Shown here one piece after another: positions 57,439 through 64,000 of a stretch of DNA of 64,000 nucleotides. Position 1 is the stretch's first letter; each line of letters starts with the position of its first letter. Below the pieces are notes generated by a model. The model worked only from the letters and a program-made list of their open reading frames with translations. It searched no databases and was not told the origin of the DNA. The DNA is from Mycobacterium persicum (GTDB lineage Bacteria > Actinomycetota > Actinomycetes > Mycobacteriales > Mycobacteriaceae), in assembly GCF_002086675.1 (NCBI RefSeq), contig NZ_MVIF01000013.1, positions 24,019-88,018 on the forward strand. The letters are read 5' to 3'. Position numbers and translations under genes: made by a program.

Positions 57439-57488
57439 GCTCGGCTACTCCTGAGGGGTCTCCTTGACCGGCGAACGGCAGTTAGCTA

Positions 57489-58475
57489 CTACCGTAGCCA
57501 AGCCGGGCGCTGAATACCCAGGTGCGAGCGTGTGTAATCAACCACACCGGCTAGAGCCCGAGCAGCGGGCGCAGCGTTTCGGCGGCTGTGGTGATCAGGC
57601 CGGGGCTGTATCCGTGCGCGGACAGGTTGATGATCAGACCGTCGACGCCGGCGTCGAGCACCTTTGGCTTGGACCTGTTCGGCGATCTGCGCCGGGCTGC
57701 CGATCACCATGCGTCGACTCGTCTCCGCCGGCAGCTGGTCCGGTTTGGCCTTCTCGTCGATCACCACGGTCAACATCACACTGGTCTCCAGCGTCGAGGG
57801 GTCTCGCCCGGCTTCCTCGCAGCGAGCCGCGACGGCGTCCATCTTGCGGGGCAATTCGTCGAGCGCCGCGATGATGTTGAGATGGTCGGCATTACGGGCG
57901 GCGATTGCGAAGGTCTTCTTTTCGCCGCCGCCGCCGATCAGGATCGGGATGCGGTCCCGGTAACGCGGCTCGGCCATGGCCGATTCGGTGGTGTACCACT
58001 TGCCCGAGACGGTGGGGCGCTCGCCTGTGATCATCGGGTCGAGAATCTGCAGCGCCTCCTCGAGCCGCTCGAATCGGTCGGTGAAGGTGCCGAACTCGAA
58101 TCCGAGCTGGCGGTGTTCGAGTTCAAACCAGCCGGCACCGATGCCGAGAATCGCCCGGCCGGCACTGACCACGTCCAACGTGGTGATGATCTTGGCCAGT
58201 AAGGCCGGGTTGCGGTAGGTATTTCCGGTCACCAGGGTGCCCAGTTGCAGCCGCTCGGTCGCGGTGGCCAGGGCGCCCAGGGCGGTGTACGCCTCCAACA
58301 TGGGCTGGTCGGGCGTCCCGAGCATGGGCAGCTGATAGAAGTGGTCCATCAGGAATAGCGAGTCATAGCCGGCAGCTTCGGCCTCGCGCGCTTGGGCGAT
58401 GACTGATGGAAACAGCTTTTCGACGCCGGTGCCGTAGGAGAAGTTGGGGATCTGAAAGCCGAGCCTGATAGCCAC
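57489..58475 (-). CDS. LLM-class F420-dependent oxidoreductase, C-terminus frameshifted (Rv1855c counterpart)
   Basis: As read, the protein has 328 residues. Residues 1-270 are a normal luciferase-like F420-dependent TIM barrel: RLGFQIPNFSYGTGVEKLF, LGTLVTGNTYRNPALLAKII, VVSAGRAILGIGAGWFELEH. After GSPAQIAEQVQAK the reading becomes Arg-rich nonsense. Removing one A from the run at 57663-57665 (TTT on the plus strand) restores VLDAGVDGLIINLSAHGYSP and GLITTAAETLRPLLGL, with a stop at 57551-57553, matching the family and the 307-residue Rv1855c. So it is either a natural frameshift altering about 37 C-terminal residues, or a sequence error. The substrate is unknown. Confidence 0.88.
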   Translation of the reverse strand: MAIRLGFQIPNFSYGTGVEKLFPSVIAQAREAEAAGYDSLFLMDHFYQLPMLGTPDQPMLEAYTALGALATATERLQLGTLVTGNTYRNPALLAKIITTLDVVSAGRAILGIGAGWFELEHRQLGFEFGTFTDRFERLEEALQILDPMITGERPTVSGKWYTTESAMAEPRYRDRIPILIGGGGEKKTFAIAARNADHLNIIAALDELPRKMDAVAARCEEAGRDPSTLETSVMLTVVIDEKAKPDQLPAETSRRMVIGSPAQIAEQVQAKGARRRRRRSDHQPVRARIQPRPDHHSRRNAAPAARALAGVVDYTRSHLGIQRPAWLR

Positions 58476-58515
58476 GGCATCTACCGTAGCGATCGGCGTG
58501 GGTAACCCGACAGGG

Positions 58516-59193
58516 TCAGGCGAAGTGCGCCAGCGCGCCGTGGCTTACGTGCAGTGTCTGGCCGGTGATGTGGCGTGCCGCGGGGGTGGTCAGAAACAGC
58601 GCCAACCGGGCGATCTCGGCCGCAACCGGAGCGGGTGCGCGGGAAAGACCCTCGTACCCGGGCTGGACGCTGCGGCCGCACGCGACAGCGTTGACGGTGA
58701 TGCCGCGGGTGCCGTAAACCTCGGCCTGCCCGGCGATCCAATTCGAGAGGGCGGCTTTGACCGCTGCGTCGGCGCTGCTTGCGGGCGGGTTTTCCGCCAC
58801 CACGCCGATGATGGAACCACCGGAGCGCAGATGGTCACCCACACATTGCACCGTGAGTACCGCGGAGAGCACCGTCGCATCGAGCGCGTTGCGCCACGCG
58901 GCGGCGGTGTCCGACAGCGAGTAGGTCCGCGGATCACCGGCTTCCCAGGACGACGCGGGCACGTTGACGATGGTGTCGAGGTGATGGGGAAACAAGCTGC
59001 GGACCTCGGTCAGGCTCGCCGGGTTGGTGGTGTCGCAGGCAATGGCGTCCACCTCGAGTTCCTTGGCGACAACCTCCAGCTCGTCGCGCCGGGCGCCTAC
59101 CAGCGTCAGTTTGTGACCGTCGTCGCGAAAACCCTCGGCAACTGTACGCCCCAGATCCGTGTCACCGCCGGTGACCAGCACCTCCACTGCCAT
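58516..59193 (-). CDS. Atypical short-chain dehydrogenase/reductase (Rv1856c counterpart)
   Basis: The protein has 225 residues from ATG 59193 (GAGGAGG two bases upstream), equal to M. tuberculosis Rv1856c; the frame extends 54 codons further without similarity. The nucleotide-binding motif is VLVTGGDTDLGRTVAEGF (a TGxxxxxG type), followed by GARRDEL. The active-site YxxxK is not intact: the segment reads SADAAVKAALSNW, with Asp where the catalytic Tyr should be. The C-terminal SDR signature TPAARHITGQTLHVSHG is normal. It may have lost oxidoreductase activity or use another residue. It is 40 bases downstream on the same strand from no gene, and divergent from modA. Confidence 0.87.
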   Translation of the reverse strand: MAVEVLVTGGDTDLGRTVAEGFRDDGHKLTLVGARRDELEVVAKELEVDAIACDTTNPASLTEVRSLFPHHLDTIVNVPASSWEAGDPRTYSLSDTAAAWRNALDATVLSAVLTVQCVGDHLRSGGSIIGVVAENPPASSADAAVKAALSNWIAGQAEVYGTRGITVNAVACGRSVQPGYEGLSRAPAPVAAEIARLALFLTTPAARHITGQTLHVSHGALAHFA

Positions 59194-59427
59194 GACCTCC
59201 TCGTGTTCACCATTGAACCCAGATCCTGGAAGTTCACCCGCCACAGGAGCCTTGCCTGGGATCTCGGCATGTATGGCCTCAATCCCGGTACATGTTACTG
59301 GACAGTAGCTATTCGGCGAAACTCCGCGCCGCTGCGACGCGCAGACGATTTTCATAACTGTTGCGGCCTGTTGGGGAGCGCTTTTGGCCGGCCGTGGGTG
59401 AGGGGCCCGGGCTGCTACGTTTGACCA

Positions 59428-60207
59428 ATGCGCCGGATCGGGACGCGGGGCGGTTTGGTATCAAGGCTGCTGATCTGGGGGCTGGCCGGGAGCGTGGTGG
59501 CGTGTAGTCCACCCGCGCAACCGGCCCCGGGCTCGCGATCGATCGTGGTGTTCGCCGCGGCATCGCTGAAGTCGGCGTTCACTCAGATCGGTGAGCAGTT
59601 CCGGAAGGACAACCCCGGCGTTGGAGTCGACTTCGACTTCGCCGGTTCCTCCGAGCTGGCGATACAACTGACCCAGGGCGCGACCGCCGACGTCTTCGCG
59701 TCGGCAGACACCGCCCAGATGGACACCGTCGCCGGGGCCGGCCTGGTGGCCGCAGATCCGGCCAACTTTGCCTCCAACACGCTCGTCATCGTCACCGCGC
59801 CGGGAAATCCGAAGCGGATCGGATCATTCGCCGACCTGGCCGGGCCGGGACTCAGCGTGGTGATCTGCCAGCAGCCGGTGCCTTGTGGATCGGCTACCCG
59901 GCGCATCGAGGACGCCACCGGGATCCAGCTGCGGCCGGTCAGCGAAGAACTCAGCGTGACCGACGTTCTCAACAAGGTCGCGACCGGACAGGCCGATGCC
60001 GGGCTGGTCTATGTCACCGACGCAGTGAACGCCGGCGACAAAGTGGCGACGGTCAAGTTTCCCGAGGCCGGTGGCGCGGTGAATGTGTATCCCATCGCGG
60101 TGTTGAGAAATGCGCCCCAGCCTGAGCTGGCGCGGAAGTTCGTGGCCCTGGTAACGGCCGAGACAGGGCGGCAGATCCTGGATCGGTCGGGGTTTGCCAA
60201 GCCCTGA
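59428..60207 (+). CDS. modA: Molybdate ABC transporter substrate-binding lipoprotein
   Basis: A 259-residue periplasmic binding protein for molybdate (or tungstate). The signal peptide ends in a lipobox, SVVAC, with Cys26 as the lipid anchor. The mature protein starts with the family segment SIVVFAAASLKSAFTQIGEQ, and has FDFAGSSELAIQLTQGATAD and VYVTDAVNAGDKV, the anion-binding loops. It matches M. tuberculosis Rv1857. It is followed after 9 bases by modB. No ATPase gene modC is found in the window. Confidence 0.94.
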   Translation: MRRIGTRGGLVSRLLIWGLAGSVVACSPPAQPAPGSRSIVVFAAASLKSAFTQIGEQFRKDNPGVGVDFDFAGSSELAIQLTQGATADVFASADTAQMDTVAGAGLVAADPANFASNTLVIVTAPGNPKRIGSFADLAGPGLSVVICQQPVPCGSATRRIEDATGIQLRPVSEELSVTDVLNKVATGQADAGLVYVTDAVNAGDKVATVKFPEAGGAVNVYPIAVLRNAPQPELARKFVALVTAETGRQILDRSGFAKP

Positions 60208-60216
60208 CGAGCTGCT

Positions 60217-61011
60217 GTGCGCCGGCCCGCCGATCTGCCCCGCTGGGTTTACGTCCCCGCCGCCGCCGGGACGATCTTCGTGGTATTGCCACTGATTGCG
60301 ATTGCCCTCAAGGTTGATTGGCCCAACTTCTGGTCGTTGATCGCCAGCACCTCCTCAAAGACAGCACTGGTCCTGAGCCTGAAGACCGCCGCGGCCAGCA
60401 CGATGCTGTGCGTTCTGCTGGGAGTGCCGATGGCGCTGGTGCTGGCCCGCAGCCGGGCGCGGCTGGTGCGGTTGCTGCGGCCGCTGATCCTGCTGCCCCT
60501 CGTGCTGCCGCCGGTGGTGGGGGGCATCGCGCTGCTCTACGCGTTCGGCCGGCTCGGCCTGATCGGGCACTACCTGGAGGCGGCCGGCATCAAGATCGCG
60601 TTCAGCACGACGGCTGTGGTGCTGGCGCAGACCTTCGTCTCGCTGCCGTTCCTGGTGATATCCCTGGAGGGGGCGGCGCGCACAGCGGGAGCCGACTACG
60701 AGGTTGTCGCGGCTACCCTCGGAGCCCGGCCGAGCACGATCTGGTGGCGGGTCACCCTGCCACTGTTGCTGCCCGGCATGGTGTCCGGAGCCGTGCTGGC
60801 ATTCGCCCGGTCGCTGGGGGAGTTCGGCGCAACCTTGACGTTTGCCGGTTCCCGGCAAGGAGTCACCCGCACCCTTCCGCTGGAGATCTACCTGCAGCGG
60901 GTCAACGAGCCGGACGCTGCGGTGGCGTTGTCACTTCTGCTCGTGGCGGTGGCAGCGCTGGTGGTCTTGGGCCTGGGTGCTCGAAGGTTGACCGGGACCG
61001 ACGCTAGGTAG
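60217..61011 (+). CDS. modB: Molybdate ABC transporter permease
   Basis: A 264-residue inner-membrane permease, the same length as M. tuberculosis Rv1858, from GTG 60217. There are about six helices between residues 12 and 255. The EAA loop that docks the ATPase reads [20 protein letters not shown] (about 150-170). Other family segments are [20 protein letters not shown] and [17 protein letters not shown]. The expected ATPase ModC is absent: the gene ends 14 bases before the converging methyltransferase, so transport must rely on a distant or shared ATPase, or the system is inactive. Confidence 0.94.
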   Translation: MRRPADLPRWVYVPAAAGTIFVVLPLIAIALKVDWPNFWSLIASTSSKTALVLSLKTAAASTMLCVLLGVPMALVLARSRARLVRLLRPLILLPLVLPPVVGGIALLYAFGRLGLIGHYLEAAGIKIAFSTTAVVLAQTFVSLPFLVISLEGAARTAGADYEVVAATLGARPSTIWWRVTLPLLLPGMVSGAVLAFARSLGEFGATLTFAGSRQGVTRTLPLEIYLQRVNEPDAAVALSLLLVAVAALVVLGLGARRLTGTDAR

Positions 61012-61025
61012 CTGCACTTTTGAAC

Positions 61026-61862
61026 TCAGCCAAAATCGAGCAGGGCGTAGACCCCACGGAATCGCTTCGTTGGCGGGAAGCGCCACAATGCCGGATACAG
61101 GGTCTTAAAGAACAGACCCCTCCCTTGCGGCATCGGCACGTCGTGCACCGCCTTGAGTCCCGGCATGGTGTCCACCAGATCTGACAGTTGTTGCACCGAG
61201 AGGCTGAACGGCATTGGTGGCACCCGGTAGCGCTTGGAGGAGCGCATCCCTTTGGGTGCGATTTTCTTGACGACCGTCGGTGGCAGGTCGAAGAACATCT
61301 GTCCGCCGGCAAACCGCTTGGCGCACTGGGCGATTAGCTCCATTGCCTGGTGGGGCTGTAGGTACATCAGCAAGCCCTCGGCGGTGATGAATACGCCGTT
61401 GCTGCTGTCCACCTTGGCCATCCACGTGTAGTCCAGAGCGGACCGCGCGAGGCTGCGGATACGCCCAGAATGCGGCAACAAGCGCTGCCGAAGTTTGATC
61501 ACCGGCTCCAAATCAACTGACAGCCAACGGAATTGAGCGTCGGGTAGTACGCTGCTAAGGCGCCAGAAACTGGTCTGGAAGCCTTCTGCAAGCGCAACGA
61601 CGGTGGCCTTGGGGTGTTTGGTTAGGTATGCGATTGCACACCGATCGACGGCCAGTGAGCGCAACGCCATCTCTTGGCCTCTGCGCCCAAACATTTCGAA
61701 GTCGAAATCGATGGACTCGAGGAGTTTGATCGCCATCGGGTCGTCAATGATCGGGTCAGGCCGGGCGGCTTGGTAGGCCCTACCGTTGAGGGTCAGCAGC
61801 GCCGTTTCCGACACGCCGCTCAGCGTTCTGGCGTCCACTTTGGCGTTGTCCGACTGGCTCAT
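61026..61862 (-). CDS. Class I SAM-dependent methyltransferase (LCMT/Tcmp-type)
   Basis: The 278-residue protein resembles the leucine carboxyl methyltransferase/TcmP-like group common in mycobacteria. The N-terminal helix reads LSGVSETALLTLNGRAYQAA with RPDPIIDDPMAIKLLE. The SAM-binding core has ATVVALAEGFQTSFWRLS (family G-x-G loop altered to EGFQT) and WLSVDLEPVIKLRQRLLP, and motif GVFITAEGLLMYLQ is typical. The substrate is not evident. It converges on modB with a 14-base gap and occupies the place where modC is expected, suggesting replacement. Divergent from the SQR-like gene (158 bases to its start). Confidence 0.88.
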   Translation of the reverse strand: MSQSDNAKVDARTLSGVSETALLTLNGRAYQAARPDPIIDDPMAIKLLESIDFDFEMFGRRGQEMALRSLAVDRCAIAYLTKHPKATVVALAEGFQTSFWRLSSVLPDAQFRWLSVDLEPVIKLRQRLLPHSGRIRSLARSALDYTWMAKVDSSNGVFITAEGLLMYLQPHQAMELIAQCAKRFAGGQMFFDLPPTVVKKIAPKGMRSSKRYRVPPMPFSLSVQQLSDLVDTMPGLKAVHDVPMPQGRGLFFKTLYPALWRFPPTKRFRGVYALLDFG

Positions 61863-61952
61863 CGCTTCAACCCTAATGGACCTAATGGAACACGTGGCGC
61901 CAGAATCTCCGCCGATCGTTGGGCCGATCCGCTAGTGATGCCCGTCGCGATA

Positions 61953-61970
61953 TATACCCCTCCGGGTATA
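61953..61970. promoter_or_regulatory. Perfect dyad resembling a CsoR/CstR-type operator
   Basis: TATACCC (61953-61959) and GGGTATA (61964-61970) form an exact inverted repeat around CTCC, 51 bases upstream of the SQR-like start. CsoR-family repressors, including persulfide-sensing CstR that controls sulfide oxidation genes, bind ATACCC/GGGTAT dyads of this form. No csoR-family gene is in the window. The dyad is seen; the regulator is inferred. Confidence 0.65.
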
Positions 61971-61982
61971 CACTTGGGGACG

Positions 61983-62003
61983 AGTATGCGTTTTGGGCAT
62001 ACT
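61983..62003. promoter_or_regulatory. Second inverted repeat in the SQR-like promoter
   Basis: AGTATGC (61983-61989) and GCATACT (61997-62003) are exact inverted repeats with the 7-base spacer GTTTTGG, 13 bases after the first dyad and 18 bases before the start codon. It may be a second operator for another regulator or a leader hairpin close to the ribosome-binding site AAGGAG. Confidence 0.6.
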
Positions 62004-62020
62004 GTGACCAAGGAGCATCC

Positions 62021-63478
62021 ATGGCACGAGTCATCATTCTCGGCGCCGGCATCGCGGGGCATACCGCCGCCCTGCACCTACGCCGCTGGCTACCCCGCAA
62101 ACACGAGATCGTCGTCGTTTCCCCGAACGCCGACTGGAACTGGATTCCGTCGAACATCTGGGTTGGTGTGGGCCGGATGGAACCGGCGAAGGTGCTGATT
62201 CCACTGAGACCGATTTACCGGCGCAAGGGCATCGCCTTCCATCAGGGGCTCGCGACAGCCATCCGTCCGGAGGGCACCGCAGAGCAGCCCTCGCCGTCGG
62301 TGGACTTCACCTACACCGACGACGAGCACCGCGGACAGACCGCCAACCTGACCTACGACTATCTGATCAACGCCACCGGCCCGCAGCTGAACTTCGCCGC
62401 CACCCCGGGCCTCGGTCCCGACGGATACTCCTACTCGGTGTGCACCGCCGACCACGCCGCTGAGGCCGCCAAGGCGCTCGACACGGTGATCGCGAAGCTG
62501 AAGGCCGGGGAGCAGCAGCGCCTGGTCATCGGTGTCGGACACGGCACCTGTACCTGCGAGGGCGCGGCGTTCGAGTACACCTTCAACGTCGAGCACCGGC
62601 TGCGGTCGGCCGGGGTCCGTGACCTGGCCGAGGTCGTCTACCTCACCAACGAGTACGAACTGGGCGACTTCGGTGTTGACGGCATGAGGTTCGTCGAGAA
62701 GGGCTTCATGCAGTCCAGCCGGCTGTGGACCGAGTCGCTGTTTCGCGAACGCGAGGTCAAGGCCATCACGCAGGCCCACGTGCACGAGGTGATGGACGGC
62801 AAGCTGCGTTACGAACAGCTCGACGGCAAGGTGCACCACCTGGAGTTCGACTTCGCGATGCTGCTGCCGCCGTTCAAAGGCGCAACTCTGGCCGCCTACG
62901 ACAGGGGCGGCCGCGACATCACCGCTGCTCTCTTCGCGCCGTCGGGCTTCCTCAAGGTCGACGCCGACTACTCGGGCAAGCCGTACGATGAATGGTCGGC
63001 CGAGGACTGGCCGCACACCTACGAATCCGTCGCCTACCCCAATATTTTCGCGCCGGGCATCGCATTCGCGCCGCCACACCCGATTTCCCGGCCGCGAAAA
63101 AGTGTTACCGGCACGGTCATCACCCCCAGCCCGCCGCGCACCGGCATGCCGTCGGGCATTATGGCCAAGACTGTCGCCGAGACCATCCGCGACCGCATCA
63201 CCAAGGGCTCCGCAGCTCCCGCCCACCGCGCCTCCATGGCGACCATGGGTGCCGCCTGCATCGCCTCGGCCGGCACCGGGTTTCGCGAGGGCTCGGCCGC
63301 CGCGATGACGATGTTCCCGGTGGTCCCCGACCCGGTGAGATACCCGCAGACCGGTCGCGACATCGCCGGGACGTCCGGTGAGCTCGGACTGGCCGGCCAC
63401 TGGATCAAGGTCCTGCTGCACCATCTGTTCATCTATAAGGCCAAGGCCAGGCCGTTCTGGTGGCTGATTCCGGAATGA
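62021..63478 (+). CDS. Sulfide:quinone reductase-like FAD oxidoreductase
   Basis: A 485-residue flavoprotein. ATG 62021 has AAGGAG six bases upstream. The FAD motif is RVIILGAGIAGHTAALHLRR (residues 3-22), followed by SPNADWNWIPSNIWVGVGRM, the SQR-type loop. Redox Cys candidates are Cys141 and the Cys177/Cys179 pair in VGHGTCTCEGAAFEY; SQR enzymes use a Cys pair to oxidise sulfide to polysulfide and pass electrons to quinone. The C-terminus is amphipathic (LGLAGHWIKVLLHHLFIYKA), fitting membrane attachment. It is preceded by a CstR-like dyad, and the stop overlaps a possible downstream start (ATGA). Sulfide or persulfide detoxification is likely. Confidence 0.87.
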   Translation: MARVIILGAGIAGHTAALHLRRWLPRKHEIVVVSPNADWNWIPSNIWVGVGRMEPAKVLIPLRPIYRRKGIAFHQGLATAIRPEGTAEQPSPSVDFTYTDDEHRGQTANLTYDYLINATGPQLNFAATPGLGPDGYSYSVCTADHAAEAAKALDTVIAKLKAGEQQRLVIGVGHGTCTCEGAAFEYTFNVEHRLRSAGVRDLAEVVYLTNEYELGDFGVDGMRFVEKGFMQSSRLWTESLFREREVKAITQAHVHEVMDGKLRYEQLDGKVHHLEFDFAMLLPPFKGATLAAYDRGGRDITAALFAPSGFLKVDADYSGKPYDEWSAEDWPHTYESVAYPNIFAPGIAFAPPHPISRPRKSVTGTVITPSPPRTGMPSGIMAKTVAETIRDRITKGSAAPAHRASMATMGAACIASAGTGFREGSAAAMTMFPVVPDPVRYPQTGRDIAGTSGELGLAGHWIKVLLHHLFIYKAKARPFWWLIPE

Positions 63479-63498
63479 CCGAGATGAAAGGCGTTCCC

Positions 63499-63675
63499 AT
63501 GGGAAACGACAACGGTTACTCGGAAGTGGACGTCCGGACCGCCGAACGCATCGCCGATGCCCCGCTACCCACGGGTGCCAAGCTTCGGATGCGCCAGAAC
63601 CTTCCCGTCCAGTTCTGGCGTTTCGCTCGCATCAACCTGAAGATGATGCGGATCATCTTCAGCAGGCACGACTGA
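63499..63675 (+). CDS. Small hypothetical protein paired with the SQR-like gene
   Basis: A 58-residue protein. ATG 63499 has GAAAGG seven bases upstream; ATG 63475, overlapping the SQR stop, is an in-frame alternative. The sequence is MGNDNGYSEVDVRTAERIAD, then a basic amphipathic C-terminal half (LRMRQNLPVQFWRFARINLK) ending MMRIIFSRHD. No family is recognised. The basic Trp/Phe/Ile-rich end suggests membrane or protein docking. Twenty bases after the SQR stop on the same strand, it is probably an accessory subunit of the SQR-like enzyme. Confidence 0.6.
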   Translation: MGNDNGYSEVDVRTAERIADAPLPTGAKLRMRQNLPVQFWRFARINLKMMRIIFSRHD

Positions 63676-63936
63676 TCGCATTCGCACCGCTTGGCAGGCC
63701 CTGCTTCGTGCACGGCGTCACCTCGCAGGCCGTGAGGTAAAGAAAGTGCGGCATCGGATTGGCCGGTGTTCCGCTTTGCCGCGCCATCGCCGAGCACGAC
63801 GAATTAGGCGGTGGTCAAAGGTATTTCATCACTCCAGGTAAACGCCTGCATGGCCTGACTGAACTCTGAAACGCACGGGGTATCGGCGATCGCGAATTAC
63901 GAGTGCAACGTGATGACGAGACCTACGATCTTGGCC
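63676..63936. other. Intergenic region before the kinase gene
   Basis: No gene is seen in these 261 bases. The region from about 63820 on is less GC-rich and probably contains the kinase promoter. A weak dyad ACCTC-N9-GAGGT lies near 63720-63738 and could help end the SQR transcript. Confidence 0.4.
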
Positions 63937-64000
63937 ATGTCGGTAGAGGTTGGTCAGGTATTCGCCGGATACACAATCCTGCGGGAGCTGGGTACGGGTG
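63937..64000 (+). CDS. Ser/Thr protein kinase, N-terminal fragment cut by window end
   Basis: The last 64 bases encode MSVEVGQVFAGYTILRELGTG in frame, and the window ends inside the next codon. This is the usual beginning of a mycobacterial PknB/PknF/PknH-type kinase: a short N-terminus, a hydrophobic YTILRELG strand and the start of the Gly-rich ATP loop (GTG). An in-frame ATG at 63913 would add eight residues. Nothing can be said about the rest. Confidence 0.8.
   Translation, partial: MSVEVGQVFAGYTILRELGTG

Overview
The window is high-GC chromosomal DNA of a mycobacterium. The evidence is PPE proteins of the SVP subgroup, SecA2, GarA, a BlaI/BlaR pair, malate synthase G, and a gene order that follows the Mycobacterium tuberculosis Rv1807-Rv1858 segment almost gene for gene. 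Rv numbers are assigned from remembered gene order and protein similarity, not from a search. It is not M. tuberculosis itself. PE20, Rv1813c, PE_PGRS33, Rv1835c, vapBC13/PE_PGRS34 and modC are not found where expected. A hemerythrin-like gene, a nitroreductase/TetR pair, a permease-PPE-PPE-ureohydrolase block and a sulfide:quinone-reductase-like gene are present instead. A slow-growing non-tuberculous species fits best; I do not name one.

Layout. At 1-7433, an M-box magnesium riboswitch precedes three PPE genes, a secreted DUF732 protein and mgtC, so this is a magnesium-stress locus. At 7457-16621 come a type II NADH dehydrogenase-like flavoprotein, a hemerythrin-like protein, a sterol-desaturase-like enzyme, a secreted protease-like protein, a deazaflavin nitroreductase divergent from a TetR regulator with a palindromic operator, a frameshifted VOC gene, an FAD oxidoreductase and BacA. 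At 16716-30567 come IlvG, SecA2, PgsA2, three small membrane proteins (Rv1823-1825 type), GcvH, GarA, two MerR regulators flanking a BFN nuclease-like protein, then a tandem glycine riboswitch and GcvB. GcvH and GcvB are two parts of the glycine cleavage system, and GarA controls 2-oxoglutarate and glutamate metabolism.

At 30582-44127, two divergent alpha/beta hydrolases are followed by a von Willebrand A membrane protein, malate synthase, two CNNM/CBS membrane proteins, GuaB1, Gnd1 and BlaR/BlaI. The 44128-44487 region holds a likely BlaI operator, a candidate IdeR iron box and a very stable hairpin upstream of a thioesterase. At 44993-51450, a block entirely on the minus strand holds a ureohydrolase, two coupled PPE genes and an APC permease. 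It lies directly next to the urease operon ureABCFGD (51743-56147). A urea-releasing enzyme beside urease, with a transporter and two surface-type PPE proteins, suggests a nitrogen-scavenging island for guanidino compounds. The ureohydrolase looks more like a guanidine hydrolase than a classical agmatinase, and this is the main new hypothesis here.

At 56053-64000 come Ndh, an LLM oxidoreductase with a C-terminal frameshift, an SDR lacking the usual Tyr, ModA and ModB without ModC, a methyltransferase, an SQR-like flavoprotein behind two inverted repeats, a 58-residue protein, and the first codons of a Ser/Thr protein kinase cut by the window end. No tRNA, rRNA, CRISPR array or complete insertion sequence was seen.
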